A stretch of DNA of 64,000 nucleotides from Hymenopus coronatus (taxonomy: Eukaryota > Arthropoda > Insecta > Mantodea > Hymenopodidae). Shown piece by piece: positions 53,946 to 64,000 of this stretch (its first letter is position 1; every line of letters begins with the position of its first letter). A program made the translations under genes and the position numbers. Under the pieces are notes generated by a model, which saw only the letters and a list, made by a program, of their open reading frames with translations, was not told the DNA's origin and made no database searches. The stretch covers positions 12,454,501 to 12,518,500 of the forward strand of contig CM060887.1 of the NCBI GenBank assembly GCA_030762935.1, read 5' to 3'.

Positions 53946-54748
53946 CTTTTACTTTCTTCACTACATCGGTATAATAAGTGGGGATTATTGAATCCCATTA
54001 AAACATAAGATGAAAAAATGAAAAAGGTCGGTGTGCATGTGTCTATCTGTCTGTCTGTCTTTGAACAGTGTAACTAAAAAAGAACAAAAAGTCATTTAAA
54101 TACAGAACTTAATATTTAAATTTATCTTCCATGGACGGGACACGATGTTTTTCTAGAAAATTCCCTTAACTATCCTTTACATTGATCTTTTTTCAAACAT
54201 TTTGATTTCCTCCAAAGTAACTAACCAACCATTTTCATTAAAACACTATATGTTTAAGATATTTTCATGAGAACTGAAATGTATATGTTGAATTCTCTGA
54301 GAATAGCCTGTGACGCACTCTTCGTTTAGAAAGAAGTTTAAACTGGTGAACTAAAACTTACCACACAAAGATGTAGTTTCTTTAAAACATACAGTTTATT
54401 GAAAATAAATATTCTGTTGCACCAGCCATTTCCGCGATCTCTTGTTAGTTTCAATTTCTCAATACTTACGCCATTTTTAAGTGATCAGCATTCAATTGTT
54501 TCTGGCGATGTAATGGGAAGGCTATGGGATTTCTAGGCCAGCATATAACGATCCGCTTTAAAGTATATGCCTATCATTTCTTATACCTCAACTAGGTGTG
54601 TAATAAACTACTTCTACAAACGTTTACTTGGATTGATATGAAGTAACATAAAAATAAGCTTTTGCAAGAAAATTTAGCTATTCAAGACATAAAAAATAAC
54701 AATAGAGGATAAAGAGAGTTACTGAGAATGTAACAATTTTTTTTTTTT
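53946..54748 (+). repeat. Rep-1 copy, diverged
   Basis: P-end 'cccttttactttcttcactac', a (CTGT)n run at 54044-54060 near the microsatellite position, 'catgagaactgaaatgtatatgttgaattctctgag', and S-end 'gataaagagagttactgagaatgtaacaattttt'. More diverged than its neighbours. Confidence 0.75.
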
Positions 54749-54879
54749 TTCATTTATATAGCCCCATTTAACATCTAAGGTCATATCGGGGGCTTCGCAC
54801 TTGAAACAATTCGTTGTCTGCAGGTTTAAATCATTTTATTTTCCTCAAACACACACACATGCACTCTCACATTCATACT

Positions 54880-55006
54880 TCCAGACTGTGGGGGGGGGGG
54901 ATAGGGAATAATTCTGGCTAAAGAGAAATTCCCCGCCCCAGCCGGGAATCGAACCCTGGACCTCCGGGCGAGACGTCAGCTCGCTGAGCACTCGACCACG
55001 GAGGCA
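54880..55006 (-). mobile_element. tRNA-headed SINE (SINE-6)
   Basis: The minus strand reads GCCTCCGTGGTCGAGTGCTC (A box TGGTCGAGTGC) and CCAGGGTTCGATTCCCGGC (excellent B box), then 'ggcggggaatttctctttagccagaattattccc'. The head is tRNA-like, with an extended middle (gctgacgtctcgcccggag). Single copy in this window. Confidence 0.75.
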
Positions 55007-56400
55007 GTCTGTACCACTTTTGTAGTTGTACTCAGCTACGTGTGCCTGGTATTTATAGTTTACATGAAAATAAAAGATCATACCCATTTGATTTAGAAAC
55101 TAACAATGAGCAGGCAGTGATGAAGATTGCTTGTCTGCATGCAATACTTCTTTAAACGCAGAGTTTATTGTGTAGAAATAAATTAATATATCCAACACGA
55201 TATGAGTTTCTAAATTAACTATGTATTAAAAATAGTAAACGCCACATGGAGTGTAAGAAATGGAAAGCTTTGGAACGTTTATGTTATTGAGAGGAGGAAC
55301 AGCTAAAAGATGGATCCGTTTGCGAAGAGAAACAGATTGCGGCCGCAGACGTAGAATAAGAAAGTGATAATGCCTGATATGAAACTATTTGAAACAGATC
55401 TTAAAGCTATCATGTTCAATTTTGCAAAACTTTGTCAGACGACAGAGCTATAATTTGCAGGTGCGGTAAACAAACCGTTGTGTATTTCTCCAATATGGCA
55501 TTCCGCTGCACAAAAGGATGAATCAAACAATAGCTTTCTCATTATACAAAGAAAGCCATTTGAAAAAGGCGTTCCAGAAACAAACAACATTTGTGTCCTT
55601 TGCAAGCATTGTTTAATCAAAAACGTATTTGTTTTACTTAGAAGATATGCTATGGCAACATCCGCGGAAACCGTACGATGTCCTTCAGAAAGGAAGAGCT
55701 TCATTCTTGGAAATAGCGCGTTTCTTTGCGTGATTTTGACCGTTATACGTTGCTATGTAATCCTTGCTCGTTTTGCCCCGCGGATGTCCTCTCCTGTAAT
55801 CTTTGATGATGGCCCTGTCGTTTCCCTCGTGAAGAAATAAACAGATGTTTCCTAAGCTATTTCGTTTTTGAAGCATGCTTCTCATCATACAAGGGTTTCA
55901 CAAATGTGGAAGGATGTGTCAGAATTACAAGCAGACATTCGCATCAACTTCAAGCAGTGTTGTATTTTAAAAGTTGTGAGTTTTGCTTTTTCTGGAAAAG
56001 TGCCCCGTCAGCAAGGAGCATCATACTATCAAAGGAAAATAATTGTTTGCTGTAGTAACAGCGCAGTCATTAGCGTGCTTACCAGTCCCGTACAGGTGCT
56101 TAATCCTGCCCCAAACAGATTAATGGATTACTCCTATTTCGATATATAGTTGCGGCCAATGCAACAATAATTTCTGTTGAGTAAAGTGTCTATTTGAATA
56201 TAAAACACGATAGCAGCGCCACCAAACTAGCACTACTGCTAAATGATGGGAGTAATTTCATTGGAGTGAACCCGATTTATCAGTGGTTTATTAATTTCGA
56301 TCTATTATAAACAACCATAAACTCAAAAGACCATCAAAGCGTGTATCCCTTGAAAGTAATTTTCCTTTTCTTTTATCTGGTAGTGCATATCAGGCGATGA
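55007..56400. other. Long unassigned interval
   Basis: About 1.4 kb free of Rep-1 and SINEs. The 120-codon plus frame 55478-55840 (ICVLCKHCLIKN, then ETVRCPSERKS) overlaps an 89-codon minus frame. Neither shows a domain or a codon pattern I trust. Confidence 0.35.
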
Positions 56401-56404
56401 ATAA

Positions 56405-56570
56405 ATGAAACGTGTCCGTGCCTATAGCGCTTAAAGTCACTCGACTTTCGTCTTCTCAAGATAAGGAAAAAATCTGGGGAAAAACCTTCTCCAGGCAAGC
56501 GACTCTGACCGAGAATGAAACTGGGGAGCTCTTGAATGTCAGGCACACTCCTACACGCAAAGTTTATCTG
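56405..56570 (-). mobile_element. SINE-5, copy 2
   Basis: It shares with 2275-2455 the ordered blocks 'gcttaaa', 'cttctcaagataagg', 'aaaaaccttctccaggcaagcgactctgaccgagaatgaaactgggg' and 'gaatgtcaggcacactcc'. The head is more eroded than in copy 1. Confidence 0.6.
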
Positions 56571-57095
56571 TTACAGTTATGAAATATACACGCTATACGC
56601 TATGATCACATTTTGGGTTAGGTATTGAGGCCTATTCGCCAGGGAACGCATTAATCGGTTTTGAGGAGAGCTATGGGGGTTTATAGATACCCCATTACTA
56701 TACATTTGGCAAGAATCATACTGTGGGATGTTCTTTGTCTGCTAGCTTATGTCCGGTAGCCAGTTGGTCGGTCGGCCGGTTGCTTGGGTTGGGGCGGTCG
56801 ACCAAGGCTAGCGGCTGCATTCCTGCCCCGTGTCAACGTCTTTGTCCAGGGTCGCGCTCCTTGCCTCCTGCCGACCGACACCTTCCTTGCCTTCATTTTG
56901 GCGACACATTTGTGCAACTTTTATCTTACAAGAATTACCAGGCCTGCTTGGGATTAGCCATCTCTATTCTCTTGTTGCCTTTGAATATTGGTAGCTGAGC
57001 AATGTTAAGAATTAAACAGTACAACCCGCCTCCTAAGTTCTGAGTCATGCAACAGTGGAATTTCGAAATGGTTTTACTTTGGGAGTTATTACAAT
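56571..57095. other. Unassigned sequence with GC-rich patch
   Basis: 56745-56890 is GC-rich (ggtcggtcggccggttgc). A 91-codon plus frame runs through it without a domain. Confidence 0.3.
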
Positions 57096-57099
57096 CTGA

Positions 57100-58490
57100 G
57101 GGCCGTATTTAAGGTAATGCATCTGTCAAGTTTGGAAAACCCAAAGTCTTCTTCAGATATATACAATGTGGTTATTTATCCATATTTCAAAGTTCTAGCT
57201 TGCACTGTTTTATACATATATTATAATTTATTGTTGCCTAAATTCATTTTTCTAATAAAATGCATCACACAATATTCGCGTTAAAATTGAAGTTTTACAC
57301 TAAAAGAGTTTCCAAATAAATCTCTCGTGTCCGATTTTTACTTTCTCTACATAGTACGTAGGTAGAGAATATATGGCACTCCACCCAAAAATTCGATACC
57401 GAGATTTCACCGGAAATACACGTTTTAGGATCCCCTATATACAAAGAAAGTATTTTTAGAAAAAGGTGTGTGGCCCCGTGTGTTTGTGAACACGATAACT
57501 CAACGCCAATCAAATACCAAATTTGGTATTTAAGTTTAGTATCTTCCAGGGATGCAACACGAAGATTTTGAGAAAAATCCCCCTACCCCAAACTACCCTT
57601 TGAATGGAAAAAAATTCGAAAATTTCGATTTTCTCAAAAACGGCTTTAGCAATTTTGATTAAAGTATTGTATATTAAAGACATTTACGTGGCAAATAAAA
57701 TATATCTCGAATTTTCTGGGAATAACCTCTAAAGACCTCTTTATTCTGAATGAATTTTGCCGAATTTTGTGTATCTGGTAAACCGTAAGAGATAGGCAAA
57801 AACTTACTTCACAAAAATGTACATTTCGTTAAAACACACACTTTATGTCCTATACATTTTTTCGTGGAGTTTACCGGTTTTGAGATATTCCATGTTATTG
57901 GTTTCAGTTTTAAAATATACTTTTCTCATATGGGCCATAGAAACAAAGGAACTTCAATCGAATCACATAGGTACCAGCTTTTAAAATATTTGAATGTCGC
58001 TATAGCCTATGGTACTCCCTTACAAGGGAGGAAGCAAGGAATAAGACAATTTCTGTTAATTTTTCTCGATCAGCATGAAGTAAATAGAAGAATAAGCTTT
58101 TTAACAATTATTTGTTGCAGAGCTGTAGAGAAAGTCGTGTGAATGGAATATATCAGATTTTTCGTATCAATCCCTCAATATTTCAGAAAAAATATTACTT
58201 TTTCTACTCTCCAAAACACTTTATTTTTCAAAAGTTAATAATATAGTTCTCAAAATACAGCACTATTTCGAAAAAAATATACGGTCATTCTTTAAATGGT
58301 AATTAACATTATTTAATGTACTTTTGAAAGGGAGCATAATAATTTTGAAATAAATTAGTAAAACATTGCATTGTGTGAAGTATTTTGAGTATGGATAACT
58401 GATGAACAGTTTCTGAGAAAACGTCTAAAACTGGGCGTGCCTATTCATAAGCATGAGCCTATTCAATATAATATTGGTAGTTCAAATACT
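57100..58490 (+). repeat. Rep-2 copy split by a Rep-1 insertion
   Basis: The left half (57115-57334, 'gtttggaaaacccaaagtc..ccatatttcaaagttctagcttg') and right half (58163-58490, 'aatccctcaatatttcagaaaaaatattactttt', 'ttgaaataaattagtaaaacattgcattgtg') are contiguous in the uninterrupted copy at 44500-45205. They are separated here by exactly one Rep-1 unit. Confidence 0.8.
57335..58162 (+). mobile_element. Rep-1 copy with defined insertion boundaries
   Basis: Compared with the empty paralogue at 44735-44750, the inserted unit runs from TTTTTACTTTCTCTAC to TATCAGATTTTT, 828 bp. The 11-bp inverted ends ACTTTCTCTAC (57340-57350) and GTAGAGAAAGT (58125-58135) are perfect. TTTTT occurs at both borders (57335-57339, 58158-58162), either a 5-bp target duplication or a T-rich insertion site. 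Confidence 0.92.
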
Positions 58491-58748
58491 CCAGTGGAAT
58501 GAATTATATATTTTCGTAAAGTTATAAGTTTATATTATTATGGAGAAAAATATTTCTTAATTTTTCAAAATTTGGATCAAATTTTACCGATTCATTGCCT
58601 ATTATTTGATTATATAAATAGGTAAGTTTGTTTCTTTAGTATAAATTCAACAGAAAATGCTGAATAAAAACTAAAGAGCTGTAAACTTAGCTGCAAAATT
58701 ATGACTGCATTTCATTGCAGAATTGTTTTTCATTCTTTCTTTCTATGC

Positions 58749-58835
<87 letters not shown>

Positions 58836-58881
58836 CGCCTGTCTTTAGCACAACATACAGCTGCGCTAGGGTTAACCATTT

Positions 58882-58917
<36 letters not shown>

Positions 58918-59000
58918 ACATGTTTATTCAAATGAGCATTGAATATTCATCATAGATGCTGTGTTTAGGCTAAAATTGGAAAGTTAAAATCAGAATGAAG
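58491..59000. repeat. AT-rich DNA with microsatellites
   Basis: A (CTAT)n run of about 21 units at 58748-58833 and a (TC)n run of about 14 units at 58885-58914. The overlapping 'ylsiylsi' type frames are artefacts of the tetranucleotide. Confidence 0.9.
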
Positions 59001-59009
59001 ATTTCAATG

Positions 59010-59185
59010 GCATATCCCGGAATTTAAACTACGGATCTTGGGCTTATGTGCCGGTGCCCTAACCAATTGATCTACTTTGCCAACATGACGGCACGACGTT
59101 ACATTCCCCAATGGATATACGTTTTTCCCGGTAAACCACACGCTTTCTCAAATTTACTTTGAGATATCATACCCCAAGTGGTGGC
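59010..59185 (-). mobile_element. SINE-3, copy 3
   Basis: On the minus strand: 'ttggggtatgatatctcaaagtaaatttgag' leader, 'gtgtggtttaccggg', 'ccgtcatgttggcaaagtagatcaattggttagggcacc' (tRNA-like head, A box and anticodon region changed), 'gatccgtagtttaaattccggg' (B box) and 'atgccattgaa'. It shares leader and tail with 23905-24235, but the D-arm differs, indicating a distinct subfamily or a different tRNA parent. Confidence 0.65.
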
Positions 59186-59384
59186 TTATAATTTCCCAAG
59201 TAAATATTTTAATTCCGAAGCTAAAAAATATGTTAAGGATTGTAGGTTTTAAACTCATGAAGAAAAACCATCATATGCCTGTACATACACAAACTGGCAC
59301 GTTTAGAAGCCATACCAATTTGCAGAGCAATCCCTCCCCCTAACATTCGTTTTCTTAGTCGGATATCCTCCCCATATATTTTTT
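59186..59384. other. Unassigned sequence
   Basis: AT-rich, nothing recognised. Confidence 0.3.
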
Positions 59385-59943
59385 TAGGGCTGACACCCCC
59401 CTCTCCTAGGGATTACAAACCAATGCGTAGGGGTAAGAAGTCTGTCTGAGAGCCAACCGCACGAAACCACAGAATGGAAAACCTGGAACCAGTGGTCGGC
59501 TTGTAGCCAGGCATGAATATGAGGAAGTGGATGATAAGAATATAAATATAAAGTATAAACAGCTCTAAAAATGAAATCATTATTAAAAATAATATAACTA
59601 ATCATATTCAACCAGTTATTCTATTTAATAAACCAATTTCTCCTAATAAATTTAATGAAGGAGGAGCTGCTATATTACAAGAAAATAATAAAAATCATCA
59701 TAATGTCATTCTAGGCATCAAATTTAATAAACCTTTATTAATTAATAATCTCCGTCTACCTAAACGTGAAAGGTTGATGATGGAGCAATTAGACGGAAAG
59801 AGTGGCGGGGGAAACTGGAGGACCCGGAGAAAACCTGCCAAGACGCCGCTTTGCCACCCCAAATCCCAAATGCGGGCGCTTGGGATTGAGTCCAGGCCGC
59901 CTAGGTGGGCGGCGTGCGATCTAATCACTCAGCCACGGCGCCA
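59385..59943 (-). mobile_element. SINE-2 interrupted by mitochondrial DNA
   Basis: The head (minus strand GGCGCCGTGGCTGAGTGATT, B-box region ACTCAATCCCAAGCG) lies at 59768-59943. The 3' part ('tatcatccacttcctcatattcatgcctggctac' and 'ccctaggagaggggggtgtcagcc') lies at 59385-59538. The two parts join in the intact copy at 52204 near 'accttccctatc'. The 229 bp between them are mitochondrial. Confidence 0.85.
59539..59767 (-). pseudogene. nad4: Nuclear mitochondrial insertion: nad4 fragment
   Basis: The minus strand, read with the invertebrate mitochondrial code, gives RLGSRSLLINKGLLNLMPS, then MTLWWFLLFSCNMAAPPS, LNLLGEIGLLNSMTGWMW and RAVYTLYLYSY, the conserved C-terminal half of NADH dehydrogenase subunit 4, in which NMAAPPS.NL.GEI is diagnostic. 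The Trp-Trp pair is TGA TGA and Ser positions use AGA, which would be stops and Arg in the nucleus, so the fragment was never functional there. It covers roughly 75 codons, without an obvious frameshift, so the transfer is probably fairly recent. AT content is higher than the surrounding SINE. Confidence 0.93.
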
Positions 59944-60745
59944 TCTTCCCCTTCTGTACTACAAAGCGTATTCGTGTTGTTCCTCCCTCTCTGTACCGTA
60001 TTGAAACATTAAGATATCAAAATGGTAAATACAGTATCACTTATTAAAATATAGTATAAGTATTCTGCATAATATCTTAAAATATATATTTTACATTGAA
60101 GATCTAGTTTATAAATACTAAAAGCTAAAAGTGCCATATTTTTTAATTTCCTCCATTTAGTTCTCTCTTAAGCAGTGAGGGAATGTGTTTCTTAAAACAG
60201 GAAGCCTCAAAAAGGATAGGCCATCAAATGTAAAAATTGACAGTTTCAAGTACTAATATTCTAACTTCATTTCTGTGGCAATAAATTATTCGCATCCCTG
60301 TTATCAGGGAAGCGTTAGTATTTCCTTAGATTTACAAAAACATCAGTTTTAATTATCCATGTAATTCATCATAGCGTTTCACAGAATTGTGGTATTGTTC
60401 AAAACTGTGTTTTGAGTATGTCATTTTGCAATTTTTAGCACAATCGTCCTCTTGTTACTTTAATTGCACTACCAGACACGCAAACGAACTCAGTTGAGCA
60501 CCTTGGAAGATGCAACACTGCAATACAAGTTTGTCGGAGAAGTTGCATACGCTGCTATGAGAGTGTTAGCAGCTCTACTAACGAATGGCCCTCTCCAAAT
60601 GTTTTACCTAAAACCATAAGAACCTCGAACATGTAAAACATATAACAAGTGTAAAAACCGGTAATGTTTCATTACATGTTGTGCCTTTAGTTCGTGTGAG
60701 CATCATGTAATCAGTATTTAGCAGAAAACTATTATCCTTAAAAAA
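59944..60745. other. Unassigned sequence
   Basis: AT-rich DNA of about 800 bp without recognised repeat or domain. Confidence 0.3.
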
Positions 60746-60746
60746 A

Positions 60747-61592
60747 GTCTGATTCACATGACTTTCTCTACATCTCTGCAACAAATTATTATTAAAATGC
60801 TTAGGCTTCTATTTACTTCATGCTAATCGAGAAAAAATTAGCAGAACTAGTCTTATTACTTGCTTACTTGTAAGTAGAAGCGAAATAAGGGAGTGCCATA
60901 GGTTAAAGTGATAGTCAAAAGCTGGTTGCTATGTTACTGAAGTTCCTTTGTTTGTATGGACAGGAATTGACAAATTCCTGTATGAGAGCAGTATAAGTTT
61001 TTTAAAGCTGAAATCAAAAACAAAGAAATAACCCCCAAAAAAATCAACTCCACGAAAAAAATGTATATAAGATAAATTTTGTGTTTTAACGTGCTCTACA
61101 TTTTATGCGTGACAAGTTTTTTCCCATCTCTTACGGTTTAGCAGTTATGCAAAATTCCGTAAAATTCATCCACAATAAAGTAGTCTTCAGCGGATATTCC
61201 TAGAAAATTTAAAATATACATTTTATTTGTCAGGTAAATATCTTTAATATATGAAATTTTAATAAAAAACGTTAGAGCCATTTTTGAGAAAATCAAAATT
61301 TTCGAAAAAAGTTCCAAGTAGCTTGGGATGGGGGGGATTTTTCTCAAAATCTTCCTGTCGCAGTCCTGGAATATACTAAACTTAAATACCAACTTTTGGT
61401 ATTTTACCGACTTTTCGTTTTTGAGCTATCGTGTTCACAGACACACGGACCTTTTTCTGAAAACGTTTTTTTTTTTTTTTTATACAGGAGACCCTAAAAC
61501 ATATTTTCGGTCAAATCTCGGTATCGAATTTTTGGGTGGTGTGCAATACCTTCTCTATACACTATGTACATAGTACGTATAGAGAAAGTAAT
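60747..61592 (-). repeat. Rep-1 copy, complete (reference), first of a direct pair
   Basis: S-end 'gtctgattcacatgactttctctacatctctgcaac'. P-end 'actatgtacatagtacgtatagagaaagtaat'. All boxes present, short CA tract ('agacacacgg'). Confidence 0.92.
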
Positions 61593-61636
61593 AATTGTTT
61601 CCCTGGATTTGCTCATTTGTGAAAAGTCATGGAAAA

Positions 61637-62279
61637 ATAATCTGACGTGTTCCGCGTATTTGACTTTCTCTTCTAACTCTTGTACAAAATATGGTTACAA
61701 ATGATAAGCTACCCTTCTACTTCAAGCTAATTGAGATAAAATTTTGCAAAAACTCTCTTATTTCTATTTCCTTGTAGGTACAATGGTATTAGTAGGAATA
61801 CAGTAAGCTTTAAGGGATAGTCAAATCTTTTAAGAGCTGGTCGCTATTCACTGACTTTGAAATTCTGTTCTCTCTGCAAGGCCAAGAGAGAAAACGAATT
61901 AACATTTCCTATATACGGCTAACTCCACAAAATAAACAAAATAAGTGGTTTAACGAGGTCTACATTTTTGTGAGCTAAGATTGTGTCTATCTCTTATGGT
62001 TTGCTAATTCTACAAAACGTATTCAGAATGAAGAGAACTTAGGAAGCTATTTCCACAAAATTCTAGATAGAGAAACATGTCATTTGCCATGAAAGTATCT
62101 ATTATGTATTTTGACCAAAATGATAAAGCCATTTTTGGGAACATCAAAATTTTCTATTTAAAGGTTGTTTGGGTGGGGAGATTTTGTGAAAATCTTCGTG
62201 TCGCATTCTTGAAATATGCTGAACTTGGTATTAAGTTTGGAATTTGACCAAATTTGGTTTTAGAGATATGCTGTCCACA

Positions 62280-62324
<45 letters not shown>

Positions 62325-62446
62325 GGGCGTTTTTATAAAATATTCTCTTTTGTGCTTAAGGGGCCTCAAAACATATTCCAGTGAAATCTCAACACAGAAT
62401 ACAATATCTCCTCAACCCGCTAAGTACGTGATAGAGAAAGTGATAA
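61637..62446 (-). repeat. Rep-1 copy, diverged, second of a direct pair
   Basis: S-end 'aatctgacgtgttccgcgtatttgactttctc'. An (AC)n run of about 22 units lies at 62278-62322. P-end 'taagtacgtgatagagaaagtgataac'. It lies 44 bp beyond the preceding copy in the same orientation but is clearly older. Confidence 0.85.
62278..62322. repeat. (AC)n microsatellite within Rep-1
   Basis: About 22 uninterrupted AC units at the fixed microsatellite position of Rep-1. Confidence 0.95.
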
Positions 62447-63320
62447 CATATTTTATTACCTTTAAGCTAACAGAGATAATGATAATAAAAACACTTTTGC
62501 CACTGAAAGGCGACATTTAGCGGGTAGAGGTAATTCCAAATTTGTGGGATGGCGTTGCGTCATCCTCCGTTGTCATGGTTACGGAGCGCGTTAATGTGAC
62601 AATCCCTGTGCATCCACTAGAACCAGGTCAACACTGACCTCTGACGTCATCTCTGTCTCTGCGACACAAGGTTTACGATGTTCTCTTGTCAAGGAAGCGG
62701 TAATATATTTACGTTACACAGTGGTCTAGCTTGCTTGCTCATCGGCCAAAAAAATCATGATTCAATTAAAAAGAATAAACATTCGAGAGATGGAGAGAGA
62801 GAAAAGTGTGTGCTATACTGACGTGTTTCCACCAAATCTTTTTTAATAATTAACTTTCAATGAGATGAGGCGCTTGGAAACATGAAAGATTTCACTGAAA
62901 TGAAATAAAATGCTTTTCTCTGATCAATTTATTGTTTTAGTTGCAGGTTTGAAGACTAGAACTGAAAAATGCCTACGTCATCCCCCTGTTGTATATTGCA
63001 TACTATTTTTTCGGCGATAGTAAATAAAAGCATTTATTAAGATAGACTGTGTTAGCATCTTCGAACTGGTAATCCATTATTCACGCCTGGTAGTGTAAAC
63101 CAAGTCAGTCAGCAATGTAGGCGATAAGGCTGCTTGCGCCGAGGAGCTATATTAAATTATACATGCATTAAATCGTAATTAAACGAGCTTAAACAAATTA
63201 AGATTTAGGTGGTAAAATCCCGTTATCAAACACACTTCCTACGCCTGACGTGAAAGCAAATCGGATAAAAAAAAAAAAAACATCGAAAATATAATCTTTA
63301 TTTTGCCCCTAAGTATGATA
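62447..63320. other. Unassigned sequence
   Basis: 62540-62720 is GC-richer (ggttacggagcgcg) and the remainder AT-rich. No domain or repeat recognised. Confidence 0.3.
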
Positions 63321-63324
63321 GAGC

Positions 63325-63525
63325 GTGTATGCCATTTCATCAAATTTTTAATTTCAAGGTTTACTGGAAATGCACGCTTTGAGATACCTGAATAAAAAGC
63401 TAAGATAAAAACTTTCGGGCATCAGTGTGTCTATAAGGAGCATGCATAACTGATAAACTAAAACTCAAACAAATACGAAGTTTTGTTATTTTAAATAAGG
63501 ATTAAAGATACGGAAAACCTCGGTT
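63325..63525 (+). repeat. Rep-1 relic
   Basis: 'aatttcaaggtttactggaaatgcacgctttgagatacctgaataaaa' and 'cataactgataaactaaaac' follow the Rep-1 order with large gaps. Confidence 0.5.
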
Positions 63526-64000
63526 TTGGGATCTATTTTTACTATATCAAACTATTTTCAGATATTTAAATTTCCCAAATTTTTAAAACGGTTACATAAA
63601 AACAATTTTGATATATTGGATATCCTACAGGGCCTACAAGATGCAACTTGGGGATAAGGAAAAATTACTTCACACACACACACAACTTGGTTTTTTATTC
63701 GTGACAGTGAGTGAGTTTTTCGTTATCTTAAAAATCTACATTTTAAAGTGTTAAGTGTTTTTTTTTATTACTCATTCATGAACTTGTGTGAAAAGTAGGT
63801 AATATTAAAATAATATTTATCTGCCTGCTTTTTAAGTTGTTAATTTTTGGTCATCTCAGCGTCTATACTCCTGATTGCTTACAAAAATACGCACTAAAAG
63901 TATTCTAGGCAATATGTATCGTGGTGAGGAGACAGAAAATAACCTTTTATGCGATTAACTTTCGAAATAGATGTGAAAATAAATTATCGTCAACAACAAT
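63526..64000. other. AT-rich unassigned sequence
   Basis: 63670-63684 is a short (CA)n. Nothing else recognised. Confidence 0.3.

Noticed and set aside
55478..55840. 120-codon plus-strand frame with CVLCKHC motif
   Set aside because: Two cysteines alone do not make a domain; an overlapping frame lies on the other strand and no homology was recognised.
58701..58942. Frames of repeated Tyr-Leu-Ser-Ile
   Set aside because: Artefact of the (CTAT)n microsatellite.

Overview
The window looks like gene-poor, repeat-saturated nuclear DNA from an arthropod, most likely an insect with a large genome. The evidence is several mariner-type transposases, several tRNA-headed SINE families, decayed non-LTR retrotransposon tails, and a nuclear copy of mitochondrial nad4 that reads correctly only with the invertebrate mitochondrial code (TGA as Trp, AGA as Ser). 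I found no convincing host protein-coding gene, rRNA, functional tRNA or CRISPR array. Almost all open frames listed for such a window are shadows of repeats.

One undetermined element dominates. Here it is called Rep-1, full length about 830-850 bp. By eye, some 45 full or partial copies in both orientations cover roughly 40% of the 64 kb. One end (P-end) carries ACTTTCTCTA followed by a palindrome centred on ATGTACAT. The other end (S-end) carries the inverse, TAGAGAAAGT, then a conserved tail ending CATCAGATTTTT. A (GT)n/(CA)n tract always sits at the same internal position. Copies occur singly, in direct tandem (7458-9143, 46132-46284, 60747-62446) and in inverted pairs (around 1018, 17790, 18646, 26018, 40797). 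A paralogous empty site (44500-45200 versus 57100-58490) shows that Rep-1 is a mobile unit that inserted in a T-rich site. Short inverted ends, an end hairpin, an internal microsatellite, T-rich insertion and tandem copies together resemble the DINE-1/HINE (Helentron-related) non-autonomous elements. A classical TIR transposon remains possible.

Layout: 0-12 kb is Rep-1 copies, a foldback element (3100-3690), three SINE-1 insertions and two weak coding-like frames (5716-6438). 12-16 kb has mariner and LINE relics and a GC-rich patch. 16-22 kb is broken Rep-1 copies. 22.7-24.4 kb is a SINE cluster including a SINE inside another SINE. 25-28.6 kb holds mariner relics, one of them carrying a younger mariner with perfect ends and a shortened in-frame transposase. 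29.8-30.3 kb is a SINE-1 nested antisense in SINE-1. 32.4-33.8 kb is a second mariner split by a SINE-1 with a 14-bp target duplication. 33.9-34.2 kb is another transposase tail. 42.6-43.4 kb is a 58-bp satellite, followed by a BED-finger hAT relic. 44.5-58.5 kb is Rep-1 copies plus Rep-2, LINE tails, a TA-flanked MITE and more SINEs. 59.4-59.9 kb is a SINE-2 interrupted by the nad4 fragment. The end of the window is two Rep-1 copies and AT-rich DNA.

Nothing here forms a pathway. The structure is a stratified record of insertions: Rep-1, Rep-2 and old mariner relics form the substrate, and SINE-1, SINE-2, the young mariner and the mitochondrial fragment were inserted later. Repeat names (Rep-1, Rep-2, SINE-1 to SINE-6) are local to this report.
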